In this document: positions 37,055 through 49,418 of the stretch, in pieces
Numbering within the stretch: the stretch's first letter is position 1
Layout: every line of letters starts with the position of its first letter
Origin: Cloeon dipterum
Taxonomy: Eukaryota > Arthropoda > Insecta > Ephemeroptera > Baetidae
Direction of reading: 5' to 3'
Length of the DNA: 64,000 nucleotides
Assembly (NCBI RefSeq): GCF_949628265.1
Contig: NC_088786.1
Span: forward strand, 20,605,681-20,669,680
Position numbers and translations under genes: made by a program
Notes under the pieces: generated by a model
Told to the model about the DNA's origin: nothing
Database searches by the model: none
What the model saw: the letters and a program-made list of their open reading frames with translations, nothing else

Positions 37055-40000
37055 TCACACTGCACTTTCGCACACGCCAAGTGGTTCTGAAGGGGCCTCG
37101 CAGGTCGTGCTGGCAAAAGATTCCTCCTGAGCGAAGTTGAAAAGGCCAAAACTCGAGATGAGCATCCAGAAAAACATTAGCAAGACAAAGACTCGGAATC
37201 CTCGGTCCAGCCAGTACAGTCTGAAATAATATCCAGAGGAACATATTTATTTTCGCTAAAAAGTCTTTTTAAACAGAATAAACCAAGCCGTTACGATTAA
37301 CCATTAAAATTTACAAATCCAGAACAATTTCCAGAACCTAAAAAAATTAATCAGGGATCGGATTGTTTCGTTGAACAGTGTCCAGAAACCGAATTTCAGC
37401 TAAATTGGGCCAAAACTATTTTTAAATAAATTATGAAATTTAGGAAATTCGCTGTAACCATTGTATTGCAAATTTTTCACCATCTTACGTGGTTCACATC
37501 AAGGCTACACGAATTTTATAGTTTCGTCAATATATATATCCTCAGATCCTAAGAGTTTCCTTGTGAGAAATTACTACCTTTTTTATTTTAAAAAACTAGA
37601 CTCACAAAATAAATTTCTACTTTTTATGCAAGTGATTTGCCCTACCTGTTCATGTGTCTACGTGCCGCGGGCAGGGTGCTGTTGTCGTCCTTGAGGATGA
37701 ACTTCCTGATGCCGAGCAGCATGTCTCGCACGTAGGTCTCCCACTGAATTGACTTTACGTCCGTGTTGAAGCATTCGCGCTCGTCCTGCGTCAGCTGCTC
37801 GCTGATCTCGACGATTTTTTTATTCGTGAAGTTCCACTCCTTGGTAGTGTAGTACTGAAGCAGGTCCAGCCCGCCTTGCAGCCGCTTCTGGATGTTCACC
37901 ATGCTGCGGGATTTCAAATTAGTTCATTTTTTCAAATAATGTAGCAATCCACGATACATAAATTTAAAATAATCATAATTTGGAGGAATCAAGCATTATC
38001 ATCAAGAATTATAGCATTTGCGAACATAAAACTCGCTGACACTCTTAATATTTTGGGGGGAGGGGGGGGGAAGTTGGGCTGTGCCCTTTTGCAGTGCGAA
38101 AGAATAATGTAGGCGAACAATTTGACTTTTTAATTAACAATTTAATTTTGAAACCTTGCAGGATAATTAAATTTTAAATAATATCCAAAAATTTTCTTTA
38201 AAAAAAAGCTAGTTGTATAAAAAGTAAAAATTATCTTACAAAGGCTTCTGCCGACAGAGGACGGCGAGGCAATCGATCATGTAGGCGGGGATGGTGTGGA
38301 AAAAGATGACGCAGAGGTCGTGCGCCAGCTTGGAGTTCTTGATGGAGCCGTCCGGCCACCAAACCCCGCCGCTAAACGGATACTTATAGATGTTCTTGCG
38401 TCCAAACTCGATGATCTCGCCCCAGCTGACCGCATTCCGCTCCGTCGTCGTCAGGTTCACCACCAGCGGGCCATGCTCCGGCCTGCAAATCGATATTGGT
38501 CAGGGATTTTTAGTTAGGCAACCCGCTGGCGTTTGCTACCCACCCGGTTGCATAATAATTTCGTCTTTGGCCACAATTGAAACTAAAACTGGCAACTTAT
38601 ACTCAATATATGGAAGTAAATGAAGCAGTTTTGGATAGCTGATAAAATTTCCAATTTTTTTACAAACTCATTTTCACCAGTAAGAGGTGAAATAGCTAAA
38701 ATAAAGCTAGAATTTATGAAAACTATCACAGATAAAATAAAAAAATCTACTTAAAGCCGATCGTTACATTTCTGAATGTGATTTTCCCAAAATACATTTC
38801 TTTTGCATGATTTTGGAACTTTCAAGAACTTTTGCAAAAGTTTGAAAATTGAAAATCTTTCGATTCGTCACGCTGAGAAAATTCCAAAATTGCAAAAGGT
38901 TCTATTGAAATCTCCTTCTTATTTAATTTGTATTTATAATTGTTCTGCTATTCAAATCCTTAATTTATTCCAATTGCAGAAAATGACGTGCCGATGTCCA
39001 AAAATATCGAAATTAATTCGGTACCTGGCGTTGGCGAGGTGCCAGGCGATGACGATGAGTCCGTTGCAAGCCAGGTCGACAGGGATGAGGTCAGCCTTGT
39101 AGGCCGGCTTGCAGTGCATGGAGCGCAGAACACCCTTTCCGGCGCCCAGCAGCAGTCCTGTCGGCCCGTTCAGGTTGTCCACGTAGCCAGGAATTGGCTC
39201 GTTCAAGGCGGCCGTCACTTTGGAAAAAAAAAATCAAATCTCAGTTTGGTTAAAAACTCAACGGCAGACGCAGCCAGAGAAAATAATGGAAAACAACAAT
39301 ATAATCCAGGTGGATGAAAAACGGAACTTCAGGAGTCGCAAGGTTTATTTTCAGGCTCTATAATTTGGGTTTTTCCGACAGTATTGTCAATGGGCATGAA
39401 CTTCAGAGAAATTTTAGCAAATATTTGACACTTTAAAAATATGTTTTAAATTTGTTTAACGTTTTTATATAATCGTTGTAATACTGTAATGTTTCTTTGA
39501 ATGGAGAATAAATCAATAATGATATCAAAAGAAATGGAGAAAAATTACTAAGATAAAGTGGGAATTTTACTATTTTTTGCTTTTAAGGTAAGGAAGCTGA
39601 AATTTGAAATATTTTTATCATTTTACAATTTATTTCGACTTAGGAAATTTTTAATCATTATTCATTGGTCTAAGCATGAGTCCATAACTTCCTGCGCGAA
39701 CAGCATACTATTATTGGAATAAACTTTATATAAATAAATTTACAAACGTTAAGATGTTAACACTACAAAAAGTGTTTCAACACAATTTAATTAAAGTTTT
39801 TATTTCCTGGAATGAACGAATCCCGAAAATAGTTAACGGAAGTGCACTGATTTCCCTTTCACCAATTGAAAGTAAACAAAGAGCGCGTGTTAGGTCTGCC
39901 GGGCTGATTAATATTGCTCACCAATGGACGGCCGGGCGATCGCGACAGGCATAACTTTGCTCGCGTCGGTGACCAATTTCTCGCAGAGGCTTTTGGAGAA

Positions 40001-42860
40001 GGCGTACGTGTTTGGCAGATTCCCGATCAGCCTGCAATCGTGATTCACATTAATCGAATGCGTGCGGAAGGCCAATATGGTGCTTACTTCGGAGTGATCA
40101 GCTGGACGAGGTCATCCTGCAGCCAGTCGATGCACTGGAACAGCTTTTCCGGCTCGAACGGCGCCTCGTACGGCTCCTCGCCTAGCACGTCGCGGTCGCA
40201 GTGGCAGTAAGACGTCGACACGTACACCAGCGACTGCGATTTCATTGTCCCAATCAAAGTTAATTAAGATTCTTTTCGAATTATTAGGCTGAATTTCTTC
40301 GTACTTTTGCGAAAATTCGTTTTTCTATTTATTTTAATTTGAAAATTTAAAAAAATCGCAACTTATTCAAACCTCCCAAGGACATACTCTTAGGATTCAA
40401 TGATTTAGTTTTGGATTAAACCATTGAATTCCTGTTGCCTTGATGTGGACCATGTACAATAGTGGAAATAATTATCGATTCGACAATTTTAGCAATTTTT
40501 GGAGATTTTGAGAAAATTGATTTAAAATCCATTTTTGACGTTCCAGGAAAAAAATTCCCACAAGGGTTACTTCCAGGCTTTGTACGTTTTTAATGTTTAA
40601 TTGTAAACGAAAAAACCAAGCTGATCAAATCCCTTGACAAAAAAACGCTTTAGTTTTGAAAAAATATCCTAATACAATTGGATAGAATTAACTTTTATCT
40701 CGGAACCTTAGAGTTTCCTTGGCATCTTACTTTTTTGGAGACTTTTTTTAAAACTTAATGTCAAGCCAAAATCAAGATCCAAACCCCAAATAAAGAAATT
40801 TCTTGCCGCACGAAAAGTAAATGAAAGAAAATTTTCCTTTTCATTATTTTAACAAATGTTTTTGGGTCGAACCATGAAGAAGTCTTTTTTGGTCTGCCCA
40901 ATTTTTTTTTCATTAGGAGTGTGTTTTTACTAACAATTATTAATAATTAATATATTATGATGAATGAATTGTTCAGACTCTTACCTCGAGTTTTTCTATT
41001 TGAGAGCAGAATTCGAGAACCCGTTTGGTGCCCTTGGTGTTGAAGGTAAGCGCGTACTTGAGGGTCATGTCGAACCTCACGCACGCAGCGCAGTGGAAGA
41101 AGACGCTGACGCTGGCCAGCACCTCAGCCCTGAGATCAGGGTCCTTGAGGCCGAGTCCGTCCTCGGACACGTCGCCAGCCACCACGCGCAACTTCGAGAA
41201 TGCTTCTGGACGCATCTTGCGAACCTCGTCGAAGATCTTGCAACACATTAGTTGAAGAGGAAAATATAAAATAATTGGCAATGACAATAAATTAAACCAG
41301 TCTTCATCCTCATTGCAAAATTGTTGTTTTAATTTCTCGACTATACTTTCGACGTCATCCATAGTACGTCCTAATCGTGAGTAAACAATTAAAATCAATA
41401 CAATATATAATGTAATGTCACAACTTAAATTACATAGCCTCAAGTGATCGCCTATTTCAAAAATAAAATAATGGTTCTGGTTAAGTTTCAAACTGGGGCC
41501 TGGAATGGTTGCATTGCATTCGAATTTCCATCACTCTGCTTTATTCCACGTGATTAATTTATTAACTTTAGAGTGGAACGTAACACTTCATTAATTTCTT
41601 TTTATTGCGCCTATTTGTAATTTCTCTATAGTGTGTTACATGATAAATCTTGAAAGAGAACAACAAAATTCCCATCCCTTCACAGTTCTTTTGTAGTGCA
41701 ATTTTTAATGCGATTATTAAAACTGCGGCAAATGAAGACGCTGGGTTAGTTATTTACGTGCAGTACCTTCTTGATGATCTGGATTTTTGTGCAGTTAAAC
41801 GTGGCCAATGCATAATGAATAAATTTAAAAATGAATCCTCACCGGGTTGCTGAGGAGTGTGTCGAGTCGGCTTCGTGGCTGTTGGCCCCTCTTGGCACGC
41901 ATCAGCAGGTAGATGCACTCCACCTCTGGGCATGACCGCAGCAGCTTTTCCAACAGAATCTGAAAATTTTCCAATGCATTTTCGCGTTAGATAATTTTTG
42001 CAGAAAACAAGCGGGGGCTAGATGTGCGGTAAAATTGGTTCACGCTGCGCAGATCCAAGATGGCGTCTGAATGTGGGAAACAAAAAGCTCTCTTTGGATT
42101 GCCGTACGAGAGTCAAGAGTTTGTTTTTACAATTCAAAAAACACAATTAGTACAAATAATGCAAATTTTGTCACAATATTGACGAAAACGTATTGGTTCT
42201 TTGCGCGCATTTTCCGTTTTTTCGCGCCATACTCCACCGGACGCCATACCTGCACGTCGCACGAATCTGGCTCTTGCTGGCGGAAAATCTTTTTAACGTG
42301 TTTTTAATCTTTTTAATCATGCAAAAAATCCAATTTTGAGCATTTCGAGTCACTAAACTAACCACTTTTTTGCCATCTCTGACATTGGGTAGCCAGTAAT
42401 AGATCTCCGAACTGTTCAAATACCTCCCATTGCTTTGACACTCCTGAGTTTGTCTTAACAATGCGAGCCAACGGGCTGTTCAAGGGGAAAAGGGATTTAA
42501 ATTTACTTTCTGGCGAAATAAGTCTTGATCTTTAATAAGGAAACTGTGCTTGCCGTTTGATTTGCATGCAAACCTTATTCTTAGAGCTGATTTTCTCGAA
42601 AATTTAAACAGCAAACTGGGAAATTTTAAGCTCTTTCCCAATTTTTGAACAGCATTTCAAGTAAAATAAAAAAACACTAAAGATTTCCAGTACATTGCAG
42701 CCTTACTTAAAGTCTAATTCAATCACGACTTACGTAAGAGTACTAAAGGTTAGTTCTTCTAAAAAATTTATACCTTTCCCATGAAACCAGTGGCGCCGGT
42801 GATAAATAGGGTTCGACCCTGGTAGAATTCGGCGAGGCTTGGGTACTTTGGCGGCTGCAT
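37055..42860 (-). CDS. Fatty acyl-CoA reductase B, 523 aa
   Basis: Nine exons on the minus strand: 42860-42774, 41959-41843, 41236-40985, 40233-40088, 40031-39922, 39217-39025, 38482-38240, 37903-37646, 37220-37055; continuous frame to TGA. Same reaction class as its neighbours. Seen: TGATGFMG (21-28), CIYLLMRAKRG, VVAGDVSEDGLGLKDPDL, VFFHCAACVRFD, VYVSTSYCHCD, YAFSK as Y-x-x-x-K (Tyr210, Lys214), ARPSIVTAALNEPIPGY, then FAR_C with WWPDGSIKNSK and FFHTIPAYMIDCLAVL. A C-terminal hydrophobic segment (FRVFVLLMFFWMLISSF) could anchor it in a membrane, leaving a Cys-containing tail. The ATG at 42860 is the first in frame; an acceptor TTTTCAG at 42909 implies an upstream untranslated exon. It has an extra intron after TGATGFMGK that FAR-A and FAR-C lack. 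Confidence 0.95.
37541..37570 (-). repeat. Dispersed repeat core in FAR-B intron
   Basis: The reverse complement reads TCACAAGGAAACTCTTAGGA then TCTGAGG; same family as 29032-29070. Confidence 0.5.
38055..38070 (+). repeat. G6-A-G9 homopolymer in FAR-B intron (C tract on sense strand)
   Basis: An unbroken GGGGGGAGGGGGGGGG tract lies within the intron between 38239 and 37904. It can potentially form a G-quadruplex with the following GGG. The homologous FAR-C intron carries a 12-C tract. Confidence 0.7.
38763..38802. repeat. Short dispersed repeat in FAR-B intron (partner 13925-13965)
   Basis: GTTACATTTCTG(A)ATGTGATTTTCCC, then AATACATTTCTTTTG. Nearly identical to the glycogen synthase intron copy. 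Confidence 0.45.
40374..40413 (+). repeat. Dispersed repeat core in FAR-B intron
   Basis: CCCAAGGACATACTCTTAGG then ATTCAATGATTTAG; an opposite-oriented partial copy follows at 40706-40722 (CCTTAGAGTTTCCTTGG). Confidence 0.5.
40706..40722 (-). repeat. Partial dispersed repeat core, inverted
   Basis: The reverse complement of CCTTAGAGTTTCCTTGG matches the AAGGAAACTCTTAGG core. Together with 40374-40413 it brackets about 330 bases that may be one foldback-type copy. Confidence 0.4.
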
Positions 42861-45800
42861 GGCTGCTGATGTGCTGTGCCGATCGTTCCTCTCGCTCTGC
42901 GCCCTCGACTGAAAACAATTCTTGAAACATCGTGTAACGAGTAATTGTAATCACTATAAGTCATTATTTGTGTCCGACCAGACGCGCAGTCGCATTGCAC
43001 ACACCAGCCTAGAAAAGCTTACGCACTGTTTGCATAGATCAAGATCAAGAATCAAGAAGTAGATCTGACAACAGTTAGAACAGGTGACTTGCGACTAAAT
43101 CGAAAAATTACACTACATACGCGCAGGGACATTTAACCAATCAAATTCGACACAAATCGGATACTAGATAATACAATTCTAAAAATATAGTTTTTATAGG
43201 ATTTTTTGGTTTAAGTAACGTTTATGATAGGAGGATGACGTTGGGTAGTTTTTGCTATTCTCATGGTAATAATCCGAGGTTTAGAGTTAAAAATTTTAGC
43301 TAAACATGAAAAAGTCGAATAATCATGTTTTTCGAGTTTTGGAGAGAAATTTGTTTTGGAGAGAAAAAAATGAGAGCACTCTGAAATTTTCACACAAGTT
43401 TTGTATTGTGTTTAGCTATGGGAAAAATTTTGAGCGCATTTTTGAAATTCCAAAATCAGCTCGTTTCCAAAATATAAATTCAGTAGTGACCTTTGATCAT
43501 AACTTAGGACATAGAGTTTGGTGTTGCTTCGAACGGGCTTGGCGAGAGAAGTTCAAAAGCACGCCATATTTTTGAAGATGATGTCTCAAAGTTTTCCAAA
43601 ATTGTCCCGTAAAAACGCTAATAATAGAAATATAGTCGAATATTTCCATGACGAAATCTCATATAGAAATAGTTTCTGGTGTAAATTTCCTAAATTTTGT
43701 TGAGTCTTTTAATTGGCCTTATGCCAATTTTGTCCTCTGACCCATCCTAATTAAAATGGAAAATTCAAATGTATTTCTGAGCAGAATGAGAACAATAAGA
43801 CAAATTTCTTGACAAAGGTTGGGAATGGTCGCTTGCAGCGATTTGCAATAACCACGAAATCACCCCGGCAACCATTCCGTTACTTCACAATCAGCATGCG
43901 TAAGACTAATTGTTCTGTGGGGTTTCATCCCAAGAAATGACGCATTATAGGTGGCAATTAATTTTCTTCTCTTATTAAGATTCGAAATAAATGCTAATTT
44001 GAATATACCTTCGGAAGTCGGTGTGGAGAAGCTGGGCAACGGGTGACGAGTGAGCCGGGCTTGGGATGCAGCTCTTATTTCTGGCGCTGTCCCCTCCCTG
44101 CAATTCGAATGCACACATGGCTCATACAAATCGAATGCATCAGCAACACCAATATTGAGTCTCTTTTCTCGTCACTCTCGGCAAACACAATTGCGAGCCA
44201 GCGAAAGCAGCTTTGTCCTGACAAAAGCACTTGCATCACTTTGATTGTAATAATAAAATAAAAATATTCATCGGGAGAAAATGATAAAAATCGAAAGGAG
44301 AAGAATTGTGACGATCCCATAATCAATTGAATTTTTTTAATTCTGCTCTAAACTAAGATTTGCCGATTGCATTTTACCCTTCCTTTGAACTGTCATAAAA
44401 AATACTGTAACTTTATGTGAAGCCACCAAAAGTGAAATTCTGAACGCCTGTTCATATTGTTTATTGGTTTAAGGTTGAAATAAATTGTTCAAAAATAACA
44501 CAAAAAAATTATAACAAAAAATATCCTTCCGAGATTTGTATTTGGGCTAGCGCCAGAGATCAAAAGTGAAATGGACAGTGTTCGGTTGCGATCGGGGCTT
44601 TGTTCCTTGAAATTTGAAGCCAAGGCGGTTTCTCGCGGCGCTAATTTGCAGTCAGCCCGCGAGTGCACCCTACATCGCCAAAGCTGGCTTTCGAGCGCGT
44701 GCCAATCGCGCGTTCACATCTCCTCGCTTTCAAATTTTCTACATTCAATCCACTAATGAATGAACAGCAAAATTCGCAATTGCATTTATTTCATTTGGTA
44801 TTTGGAGCAACGGTTCTTTTAGAGCCACAATTCACACGCTCAAATTAAATTAATTTTTGAAGGCGCAGGACTAAAACGTTTTTGAAGAAAAAATGTTTTA
44901 TTACACAATATTTTGTAAATTATAAAAAAAAAATATGTTTTAAAGGGTGGTTTTCAACTCTATTATATATTTTATTCTAAAATATGAAAAATTTCCAATA
45001 AATGGAGAACGATTTTTTTTAAATAGAGATCTATAGTTAGACAGCTTTTGAAATTCTTGAGAATTTTTCTTTAGAGAAATAGAATCATCTGGAATGCGCT
45101 CTATTTTTTTAGTTGTAATTAAATTAAGCTTCTTCGGTGTATAACAAGCTGTTTATCTCTCCATATATACTTCCATAGAAATATTCTGCTGCATTTAATG
45201 TCAACTAATTTTTTCTGTAGGAAACTTTTAAATTATTTGTGTTAAACTTAAATTTAATGAACAGATGATAGAGTCTGAATATTTATGATATATTTTTTAA
45301 AGATAAAAATTCAAATCATTCTTATCAGCTTTTAGATAAAATTGTGTTTTCAATTTCCCACTGTATTATTCTTGCTCTTTAGTCAAATACATTAAATTAA
45401 AAGCAAGAAACGGCAAACAGTACTAGCGAAAAAAATGGTAAATGCAAAAAATCAAACATCGATTATGAAAAACCGGAATATAAAGCTAGCTAGTATCACC
45501 CCTCAGAAGATTCCCAAGCAATCAATCTCTACGCGCAGCTAGATAATCCCGTACAACCAGTTTTTCTTGTTTCCTCTCAGCCAATTACAAGAGTGCTTTA
45601 TTGACAAAGGGATTTCTGATGACGAAGAAATAACCGCGAACAATTAAAGGCGTGCAACAAAATAAAAAAAGAGGATGAGTGACTCACGTGTCATGAAGTG
45701 CTGGTGCTCGAGTGCGGCTGCTTCTCAGGTGTCGGCTCGGCACCCTGGCCTCAGGTCACTTTCTCCGCGCGCTCACCCTGCGACCGGCGCCTCCCACGCG

Positions 45801-48800
45801 CGCACCCTGCCTCCTCTCCCGCCCACCCACCTTTGCCGCTTGCTGCCTTATTGAGCGAGGATTGCAGCGAGAAGAAGGAAGCAGTACGTCCAAAGGAAGA
45901 AAAGCAGAGTTCTGGTCCAAAGCGAGGCATGGGCAACGAAGGCTCAGGGTACGTACCTTCCGTCAGTCAGTCAGGCACGCGCGACCTGCATTGAATTACC
46001 GCCTTGCCACGGTGAAACTTCATTTCGCGTGCGCCGCACGTGCCACCCAAACTTTGGCTCGGACACTTGCAATGATAGTTGTTACCACACTCCTATTTCC
46101 GTTTGCATTTGCATAACATCTTTACCGGAATGTTTGGTCCTCTTTGATAAGGAAGGAAAGTGAAATTCAAACTGAAGGCGCTATTCGGTTTCTTTTGCTT
46201 TAGTTTTGGAAATGTTTTTTTATATTCAAATTTCTAACGAGTGGGTCGTTTTTTATTGTTTTATTCAAAAAATTCAAACAAACTTTATATTCTATTTTTT
46301 AGCGTTTGGGAACATTATAGGTGCTCGAGGATTTTTAAAATCTACAATACAATTTTAAACTGATTTTAATTCAATTTACCTATTTGAATAAGCTCTTATT
46401 AAAGTTCTGCATGTATTTATTAATTGCAAGGAAAAGACTCCATTTATTTCAAGCTCATGGAAGGCCTCAGATTTTGTTAAGTAAATCCGAATTTTGAAAT
46501 AATAACTATCCGAAAAAATCTGCTCTCTGAAGGTGCAGGAAAAAACATGAATACTTCTTGACTTAATATGATGTGAAAATTCCATCCCTATTTTCATTCA
46601 TGTTAGGACAAGAGAAAATATATATTTGTTATTTTACAATTTGCCTCAATTCTTAAACGAGTTGTAAAACTAACCTGGACAAGAGCCCAAGAATTTCAGT
46701 TAATATTGTTTATTTTAGAACAATGAATAAATTGCTCCATAGTTAGTTAAAACAGCACCTTGTTCTGGTCATTTATTGGCTGTGACAATTTAGGATGACA
46801 AAATAAAATCATTTGTGTCTACAACAGTCTAATATTTTGACTAAGTTATAAATAATCACTATAAGCTCCTACTGGTCTACATGTTTTTTTAATTTGTATA
46901 TGTCCGGTTAGAGAGAATTCTTTTTTCATATGAACATAAACGAGAATTAGTAATCTGACGCTTCAAGACCGGTTTTCAAGTTCAACTTGTTGATCATTAC
47001 GGGCCAACAGGGCAACTTTGTTCCATATTATGTAGTAATATTTATTTTGCTATTTTTAAAATACCCTTTGAACGTTGAATTTCTGTATTTTTCAGAGTTT
47101 AAACGGATAAACTTTTTTTAAATTTTAAACATGGCCAGCCGTAATATTCCCTCGATCATAAAAAATTTTCAAATTCAGTTAAGGATAAAATTAAAACGAT
47201 TGACCTCCACCGGTGGCTTAATTTCATTCGACACAGAAATGAATGTGTGTTAGTCTTGAATAATAATAAGAGCAGAATATTCAACTATTAGTATCGTTTT
47301 TGCTCGGCCAGAACCACTGTTAATGAGTAGTGGAAACGCGAGACTGCGTTTGCGGCAGCGTGTGTGCACGCAAAGAGGTTAACGACGACGTGCGCAAGGC
47401 AATATCGGCGTTTAATCGCCGGTCGCTGTGCGATTAACACGACAATACGCGCGGCGAAATTTAATCCAGTCTTTTCTCCGCGCCGCTTCTTTGTGAGTGT
47501 GTGTGTTGCTCTCACTGCACAGCATTGTTTCCCAGAAGTAATCATGCGGCGACTCACACTCGAGGCGAGCGCTTGGGCGAGGATACTTACATTACTTACA
47601 GCTTCACTCGGGATTTTCCACTGACATAACTGAATGATTGGGAAATGAACTAGAAACAACGCAGTATTATAACGACGTGTGATGTAAATGACTACAGTAA
47701 AACAAAAATTCAAATTAGAATACAATTTACATTTTTGATCTGAACACAATTTTCATAAAAATTCAAGTAAAGAAATTTAATGATTGAAAAATTAAAAGCT
47801 GTATTTTTTTGTTTTAAATGGCATTGATTTATTTATATAAATGTACAATCTCATGATTAGGACACCAGTTGGAGCCGAAACATGTCGATAATAAATCAAA
47901 TCTCAACTTTGGACCATCAGGATCATTTTCCTCTAGTGAAAATTTTACATAATTAAAATTTTAAGTAAAATTCAGATTTAAAAAGGCACTCTCCCAGTCT
48001 ATATTCCTAAATTCATGCAATCCATTCTGCTGATTCTGATTCGAGTTTCTTCGTGAACGATCTTGGCACTAAATTTATTCTCTTTTGCACAGAAAATTAT
48101 AATAAACTCAAAAGCAGCTTTTAAAAATGTCCCAAATATATGCTAAATTATTTGTCACCTCTGCAAAGGTTGACCAGAACTGGAAGTCGGTCTGTTTCAC
48201 AAATAGACACGTCTTCCATGCTTTCCACTGTTTAACTTGTAAAAAACAAACAACTGTGACGAATGGCTGTAAATTGTATCAACTGCGTGAATTGCTTAAT
48301 GCACTTTACCATTTCTTCAATTTCTTGAATTAAGCCGCCAATATAAAATTGTTTTAATTATTTTTTATACATATGATGTACACTTTCTTGTAAAATATAT
48401 TTCATCTTTTCAATTTTTAAAAAATTAGTTTAAAATTTTGTATATAGGCTTATTCCAGGTGCGCATAATTGCCTAGAGTCGTGATTAAGGCTAACAAGAG
48501 AAATCCTTGGGTTCTTTTAAAACAATATCAAGAGCTCTCGTTTGCATACGTTATTGAAACAGAAGCAATGATCAGCGGGAAATCGCAATTGTCACTTTGT
48601 AAACGCTTTTTCTTTGCTTAGTAAAGAGATATGCAATATTTGTTCGCAATTTTCCACGTTACGCGCCCCGCTGGAGAAAGCAATTAGTCTTTGTGACATA
48701 CTGTTGCCCAGATGGCAACAAATTAAACTTTTTAACTGCTAGAAAGTGCACTCAATTGGTGATAAAAATTTTCACTGGCCGCAATTAGTCATCACGAAAT

Positions 48801-49199
48801 TGCAGTCGATCACTTTATTGCTCTCTGGTGATTTATGATAAGGAACATTTTTTCTTCATTAACTCGTCAGTGATGCTCAAGTTGCGAATTTCTTCCTGAA
48901 ATTAAAATCGTCCAAGCATTAGATTTTTAGATAGAGAATAATTATAAGGAGTTTACGGCTATTAAAGATTTCCCCTTTTAAGATTAAGTGATAAAAACAT
49001 ATATTTTTTAAATTCTTTAAAACAGGCTCATATGCAGTAAAAGATTCAGCGAGTGGCCCAAATTTGAATTAGCTCTATTAAAATAAAATATTATTTGATC
49101 TTCTAGTTTTTTCCTTTTAAATGTGATTGCTAATTTCTTAGTGTTAATTTTAATTAAATTATTATTTGATGCTTTCGAGCGCAGAATTATCAGAACTGC
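42861..49199. other. Spacer upstream of FAR-B with candidate minus-strand untranslated exons
   Basis: No coding region supported. On the minus strand good donors occur at 44009 (CCGAAG before GTATAT), 45957 (CGGAAG before GTACGT) and near 47610 (two GTAAGT in tandem after GAAGCT). Each sits at the end of a GC-richer patch (about 44010-44110, 45690-46080, 47290-47630). These are candidate alternative first exons of FAR-B. The other stretches are AT-rich and empty to my reading. Confidence 0.35.
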
Positions 49200-49418
49200 A
49201 AGGAAGCAGCGCTCTCTGGTGTTAAGTTTTCGAGCTCTGAAGTCTAGCGAAACTGGGAGTGCAGCAGCGGGAATGGAGAGTGAAAGTTAGATAGCGCCGC
49301 GGCGAAGGCCGCTGCCTAGAAATCCACGCAGATCCACCAAACCGCTCGGCAGAATCATACTGCCTAAGAAAACAGGTTTATTCATTCATTCGTACACGTG
49401 CAAGCAACCGGCAGCCAG
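49200..49418 (+). other. Candidate distal untranslated first exon of FAR-C
   Basis: A GC-richer stretch ends with GGCAGCCAG followed by GTGAGC at 49418/49419. No ATG-initiated frame of note lies in it. Position and strand suit a distal FAR-C promoter. Confidence 0.35.

Noticed and set aside
45698-46116. Overlapping plus-strand frames of about 100-134 codons
   Set aside because: They are low-complexity, Arg/Pro/Ala-rich readings of a GC-rich patch, more likely a promoter or untranslated exon.
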